NCBI GenBank assembly: GCA_005893185.1
Contig: VBOS01000324.1
Coordinates: 1 to 7,936 of the forward strand
Direction of reading: 5' to 3'
Origin: Candidatus Eiseniibacteriota bacterium
Lineage (GTDB): Bacteria; Eisenbacteria; RBG-16-71-46
DNA: 7,936 nt
This document shows, one piece after another, positions 5,132 to 7,936 of the stretch. Position 1 is the stretch's first letter. Every line of letters begins with the position of its first letter. The position numbers and the translations under genes are program-made. The notes below the pieces were generated by a model, which saw only the letters and a list, made by a program, of their open reading frames with translations, did not search any database and had not been told where the DNA came from.

Positions 5132-5860
5132 GTGGATCATTCGCATCACGAAGACGATTTCGAGGGTTACGCTCCCCCGCGCCGCATGGACCTCGGCGCC
5201 CGATCCCCCGCCGAGCGGCCGGAGTGGCTGACCGCCGCGGGCGAGCGGGACCTGCGGGACCTCCCACCGGGCCGTGCCGACAGCGCGCGCGAAGCCGGAT
5301 CGCTCCAGACCGGCGCCCGTCCTGCCACCCCGGCCAAGCTCTCGCCCCCTTCCGAGGCCCGAGCGAGCGCCGCGGGCGACTCGTGGGAGAGCGCGGTCGG
5401 GCGCGCCGCTCACGACGACGAGCTCCTGACCGAAGAGTCGGGGACCGCGAGCCGCGGGCCGGAGATGCGGACACATGCTTCCTCGGGCGCCGTGCTGCAA
5501 TCCATCGTCGGGGCGCTCTCCAAGTCGCCCCCGCTCGTCTTCGTGGCGCTGGCCGTGATCGCAGTGGTGGCGCTCATGATGTTTCACCCGAAGGAAGAGC
5601 AGACCGTCTCGATCGGCGCCATCCACAGGCATCCCGAGCGCTTCGACGGCCGGCCCGTCAAGGTCAAGGGCAGGGTCGGCGAGGTGTACCAGGTGGGCGG
5701 AGGCTACGCCTTCCATCTCATGCAGGGCCGTGAGGATCTCGTGGTCTTCACGCGCTCGCGCGTTCCGGTGCGCCGCGAGGAAGTGACCATCGAAGGCTCG
5801 ATCAGCAACGGCGTCCTCGACGGCAAGACGCGGCAGGCGTTGTTCGAAACCGCGCACTGA
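5132..5860 (+). CDS. single-pass membrane protein with C-terminal OB-fold-like domain
   Basis: A 242-residue protein, function unknown. Residues 1-130 are rich in Pro, Ala, Arg, Ser and acidic residues with little predicted order. The start is His/Asp/Glu-rich (D-H-S-H-H-E-D-D). One transmembrane segment follows (about 133-151, P-P-L-V-F-V-A-L-A-V-I-A-V-V-A-L). The C-terminal part (about 158-242) reads I-H-R-H-P-E-R-F-D-G-R-P-V-K-V-K-G-R-V-G, then alternating beta-like strands and E-V-T-I-E-G-S. This is the pattern of small OB-fold domains (CcmE-like or tRNA_anti-like) in which a 'distance from' strand follows H-P-E-x-[FY]-D-G. The CcmE haem-binding His motif is not seen, so a cytochrome maturation role is not claimed. 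The GTG start is set by GGAGG 5 nt upstream. No convincing promoter was found between the inverted-repeat element and the start. Orientation is not decided: Lys131 before the segment favours N-in, placing the OB domain outside the cytoplasm. Confidence 0.72.
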   Translation: MDHSHHEDDFEGYAPPRRMDLGARSPAERPEWLTAAGERDLRDLPPGRADSAREAGSLQTGARPATPAKLSPPSEARASAAGDSWESAVGRAAHDDELLTEESGTASRGPEMRTHASSGAVLQSIVGALSKSPPLVFVALAVIAVVALMMFHPKEEQTVSIGAIHRHPERFDGRPVKVKGRVGEVYQVGGGYAFHLMQGREDLVVFTRSRVPVRREEVTIEGSISNGVLDGKTRQALFETAH

Positions 5861-5993
5861 CCTCCCGGCGACTCCTCGACCACCACCCTCTCTTTCCCCG
5901 CTCCGCCTCCACACGTCGCCAGGCGATTTCCTCAGGCGTCTTCAACCGGCTTGGCGATGGCGCCATTCGACCGCCAGCCTTCCAGTGCCATTT

Positions 5994-6012
5994 GGGCAAT
6001 CGCGATTCGCCC
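5994..6012. promoter_or_regulatory. inverted repeat upstream of the groES promoter, candidate operator
   Basis: GGGC, then the perfect palindrome AATCGCGATT (5998-6007), then C-GCCC. This gives arms of 9 bp with one unpaired base, centred about 63 bp upstream of the -35 box. The position suits an activator or an upstream regulator rather than a repressor blocking polymerase. No factor is identified. Confidence 0.35.
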
Positions 6013-6032
6013 ACCCGCCACGCCAATCGTGC

Positions 6033-6094
6033 AATCAATTTATCTACATATAGTTACCAGAGCGCTTGCGACCGCGCGTCGTTTCGACTATGTT
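6033..6094 (+). promoter_or_regulatory. groESL promoter with AT-rich upstream patch
   Basis: TTGCGA (6066-6071) and TATGTT (6089-6094) each match sigma70 consensus at 4 of 6 positions with exactly 17 nt between. Transcription would start near 6101, giving a leader of about 155 nt. The AT-rich stretch at 6033-6056 stands out in this G+C-rich DNA and lies where an UP element would be. It also contains TATAGT (6049-6054), which has no matching -35 box. A sigma32-type -10 box (CCCCAT-like) is not seen. Confidence 0.45.
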
Positions 6095-6109
6095 GTCGGT
6101 GCGCTTGCG
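6062..6109. repeat. 9-bp direct repeat bracketing the groES promoter
   Basis: GCGCTTGCG occurs at 6062-6070, overlapping the -35 box, and again at 6101-6109, at the predicted transcript start. The copies start 39 bp apart. It could be a pair of regulator sites or chance in G+C-rich DNA. Confidence 0.3.
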
Positions 6110-6211
6110 GGCCGTGGCCGCCGGCCAGGCTGCTTCGCAGCGTGTGCGCTTCTGATCCATCCGCCCGTGGTGCTCCCGCGCGGCGGCGTCGAAGTCCCCG
6201 ATCCAGACCCT

Positions 6212-6229
6212 GGCCCGCGAGCGCGGGCC
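6212..6229 (+). promoter_or_regulatory. GC hairpin in the groES leader
   Basis: GGCCCGC (6212-6218) pairs perfectly with GCGGGCC (6223-6229) around a GAGC tetraloop. It ends 11 nt before the AGGAGGAG ribosome site at 6241-6248. It may stabilise the leader or affect ribosome access. It does not itself pair with the ribosome site, so a simple RNA thermometer is not supported. Confidence 0.5.
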
Positions 6230-6255
6230 GAAGACCTACGAGGAGGAGAGCAGCA

Positions 6256-6582
6256 ATGAACGTCCGTCCTCTCGCCGACCGAGTTCTGGTCCGCCGTATC
6301 GAGGAGAAGGAGTCGATGCGGGGCGGGATCATCATTCCCGACACCGCCAAGGAGAAGCCGCAGGAAGGCGAGGTGGTCGCCATCGGCCCCGGTCGCCTGA
6401 CCGAAGACGGCAAGCGCATCGCGATGGAAGTGAAGAAGGGCGACCGCATCCTGATCGGCAAGTACAGCGGCACCGATGTGAAGATCGACGGCACCGAGTA
6501 CATCATCCTGCGCGAGGAAGACGTCCTCGGCGTGCTCGCCCAGACGACCAGCCAGACAACCACCAAGACGACCGCCCGGTAG
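6256..6582 (+). CDS. groES: co-chaperonin GroES
   Basis: A 108-residue co-chaperonin (usual length about 95-97). It forms the heptameric lid that caps GroEL and helps drive substrate encapsulation in the cytoplasm. The start N-V-R-P-L-A-D-R-V-L-V-R-R is the classic beginning. The mobile loop (about 16-34) carries G-G-I-I-I-P, the hydrophobic segment that contacts GroEL. G-D-R-I-L-I-G-K-Y-S-G-T (62-73) and the D-G-x-E-Y-I-I-L-R-E-E-D-V-L-G-V-L core (78-94) close the domain. AGGAGGAG (6241-6248), 7 nt upstream, makes ATG 6256 secure. Odd point: 14 extra residues after the core, A-Q-T-T-S-Q-T-T-T-K-T-T-A-R, rich in Thr and Gln and not part of the family fold. groEL follows after 77 nt. Confidence 0.97.
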   Translation: MNVRPLADRVLVRRIEEKESMRGGIIIPDTAKEKPQEGEVVAIGPGRLTEDGKRIAMEVKKGDRILIGKYSGTDVKIDGTEYIILREEDVLGVLAQTTSQTTTKTTAR

Positions 6583-6644
6583 CTCGTCGGAATCCACGCT
6601 CCGGCCGCGCCGCACACGCGCCCGGCCCGGGGCTCGAGAACGGA

Positions 6645-6659
6645 ACGTAAGGAGGCAAC
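6645..6659 (+). promoter_or_regulatory. strong ribosome binding site of groEL
   Basis: AAGGAGG at 6649-6655 is a full Shine-Dalgarno match 4 nt before ATG 6660, as expected for a gene needing about twice the output of groES. Confidence 0.75.
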
Positions 6660-7936
6660 ATGGCAGCGAAGCAGTTGCTGTTCAGCGAGCAGGCCCGGCA
6701 GAAGATCCTCGAGGGGGTCGAGATCCTTGCCAAGGCGGTCAAGGTCACCCTCGGACCCCGCGGGCGCAACGTGATCCTCGACAAGAAGTGGGGCTCTCCG
6801 ACGATCACCAAGGACGGCGTGACGGTCGCGAAGGAGATCGAGCTCGACGAGCCCTATCACAACATGGGCGCCCAGATGGTCCGCGAGGTCGCGTCCAAGA
6901 CCTCGGACGTCGCAGGAGACGGCACCACCACCGCGACCGTGCTGGCCGAAGCCATCTTCCGCGAGGGCCTGAAGAACGTCACCGCCGGCTCGTCGCCGAT
7001 GGCGATCAAGCGCGGCATCGACAAGGCGGTCGAAGTCGTGACCAGCGAGCTCAAGAAGCTCAGCCGCAAGGTCTCCGACGACTGGAAGGAGATCGAGCAG
7101 GTCGCGACCATCTCGGCGAACGGCGACAAGTCGATCGGCAAGATCATCGCCGAGTGCATGGAAAGCGTCGGCAAGGACGGCACGATCACGGTCGAGGAGG
7201 CGAAGTCCATCGAGACCACGAAGGACATCGTGGAGGGGATGGAGTTCGACAAGGGCTATGTTTCGCCCTACTTCGTGACCGAGAAGGAGGACATGAAGGC
7301 GATCCTCGAGGACGCGTTCATCCTCCTCTACGAGAAGAAGCTCTCCGTGATGAAGGACCTGCTCCCGATTCTCGAGAAGATCGCGCAGCGCAGCAAGCCC
7401 CTGCTCATCATCTCAGAGGACGTCGAGGGCGAGGCGCTGGCGACCCTGGTCGTGAACAAGCTGCGCGGCACGCTGGCGGTGTGCGCGGTGAAGGCGCCGG
7501 GCTTCGGGGATCGACGGAAGGCCATGATGGAGGACATCGCGGTCCTCACGGCCGGCAAGGTGATCAGCGAGGACCTCGGCATCAAGCTCGAGAACGTGAA
7601 GGTCGAGGACCTCGGGCGCGCCAAGCGGATCGTCGTGGACAAGGAGAACACCACGATCATCGAGGGCGCGGGCAAGAAGGCCGACGTCCAGGGCCGGATC
7701 GGGCAGATCCGGAAGGAGATCGAGGAGACCACCTCGGACTACGACAAGGAGAAGCTCCAGGAGCGGCTGGCCAAGCTCGCGGGCGGTGTGGCGGTGGTGA
7801 ACGTCGGAGCCGCCACCGAGACCGAGATGAAGGAGAAGAAGGCCCGCGTCGAGGATGCGCTGCACGCGACGCGCGCCGCGGTCGAGGAGGGCATCGTGCC
7901 GGGCGGCGGCGTGGCCTACATTCGCTGCCAGAAGGC
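6660..7936 (+). CDS. groEL: chaperonin GroEL, 3' end beyond the window
   Basis: The first 425 codons of a protein usually about 545 residues long; the frame is open to the window edge. GroEL forms a double heptameric ring that folds proteins with ATP and GroES. The equatorial ATP site is intact: T-L-G-P-R-G-R-N (30-37) and G-D-G-T-T-T (86-91, Asp87). The catalytic Asp in R-V-E-D-A-L-H-A-T is residue 399, equivalent to Asp398 in E. coli. The family signature A-A-V-E-E-G followed by G-G-G is near the end of the window. The apical domain (about 190-375) includes Y-V-S-P-Y-F-V-T, S-E-D-V-E-G-E-A-L and K-A-P-G-F-G-D-R-R, all canonical. Start ATG 6660 follows AAGGAGG by 4 nt. It is co-transcribed with groES. 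The missing part would hold the last equatorial helices and any Gly/Met-rich tail. Confidence 0.98.
   Translation, partial: MAAKQLLFSEQARQKILEGVEILAKAVKVTLGPRGRNVILDKKWGSPTITKDGVTVAKEIELDEPYHNMGAQMVREVASKTSDVAGDGTTTATVLAEAIFREGLKNVTAGSSPMAIKRGIDKAVEVVTSELKKLSRKVSDDWKEIEQVATISANGDKSIGKIIAECMESVGKDGTITVEEAKSIETTKDIVEGMEFDKGYVSPYFVTEKEDMKAILEDAFILLYEKKLSVMKDLLPILEKIAQRSKPLLIISEDVEGEALATLVVNKLRGTLAVCAVKAPGFGDRRKAMMEDIAVLTAGKVISEDLGIKLENVKVEDLGRAKRIVVDKENTTIIEGAGKKADVQGRIGQIRKEIEETTSDYDKEKLQERLAKLAGGVAVVNVGAATETEMKEKKARVEDALHATRAAVEEGIVPGGGVAYIRCQK

Larger units (their letters stand above)
5861..6255. other. 395-nt non-coding region upstream of groES
   Basis: No credible gene was found on either strand; open frames here have no ribosome sites and no family resemblance. 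It holds a 10-bp palindrome ATGGCGCCAT (5957-5966), an inverted repeat centred on AATCGCGATT (5994-6012), an AT-rich patch (about 6033-6056), a promoter candidate (6066-6094) and a leader of about 155 nt with GC hairpins at 6115-6127, 6129-6141 and 6212-6229. No T-tract terminator follows the upstream gene. There is no CIRCE inverted repeat (TTAGCACTC with GAGTGCTAA). Confidence 0.7.

Noticed and set aside
6025..6255. CIRCE operator for HrcA upstream of groES.
   Set aside because: No TTAGCACTC/GAGTGCTAA pair, even loosely matched, was found; the inverted repeats present have different sequences.
5951..6259. Small plus-strand gene in the groES upstream region.
   Set aside because: No ribosome site, no recognisable family, and the frame overlaps the groES ribosome site and start. 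The promoter and hairpins explain the region better.
1..7936. tRNA or rRNA genes.
   Set aside because: No cloverleaf pattern with GGTTCGAATCC-like T-arm and no rRNA-conserved stretch was recognised on reading; a covariance-model scan was not possible here.

Overview
The window comes from a GC-rich bacterium (visibly about two thirds or more G+C, not counted). Codon third positions are strongly G/C. Two proteins have Gram-negative-style Sec signal peptides, and there is a groES-groEL operon with no CIRCE element. The secreted protein with tandem carbohydrate-binding-like domains and the general protein repertoire would fit a Candidatus Eisenbacteria, Gemmatimonadota or Myxococcota-like lineage. 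That is only an impression, and the window alone cannot settle the taxon.

Layout. (1) 1-374: the C-terminal end of an IS110-family transposase, cut by the window edge or degenerate at its 5' side, then a short non-coding tail with a perfect 8-bp hairpin. (2) 375-1561, minus strand: a signal-peptide protein with two N-L-L-x-[ND]-P-G-F-E type carbohydrate-binding modules, broken by a one-base frameshift near its C-terminus. It has a good sigma70-type promoter at 1620-1649. (3) 1746-2582, plus strand: a calcineurin-like metallophosphoesterase, divergent from (2), with a 12-bp palindrome in the shared intergenic region. (4) 2637-4862, plus strand: a probable three-gene operon with its own promoter. 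It encodes a secreted CGWC thioredoxin-like protein, a DEDDh 3'-5' exonuclease, and a PspF-sized AAA+/Fis regulator that lacks GAFTGA and other signature residues. (5) 4875-5068: a 194-bp element made of two 55-nt arms in inverted orientation (52 of 55 positions match) around an 84-nt centre. (6) 5132-5860: a single-pass membrane protein with a long disordered N-terminus and a C-terminal OB-fold-like domain. (7) 5861-6255: a 395-nt non-coding region with palindromes, an AT-rich patch, a promoter candidate and a structured leader. (8) 6256 to the end: groES, then groEL, which runs off the window after 425 codons.

Functionally this is mostly housekeeping (chaperonin, exonuclease, phosphoesterase) with an accessory or degrading left edge (IS remnant next to a frameshifted secreted protein). 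I do not see a clear new defence or biosynthetic system. The two items most worth following up are the 55-nt inverted-repeat element and the divergent AAA+ regulator that appears to have lost its sigma54-contact loop.
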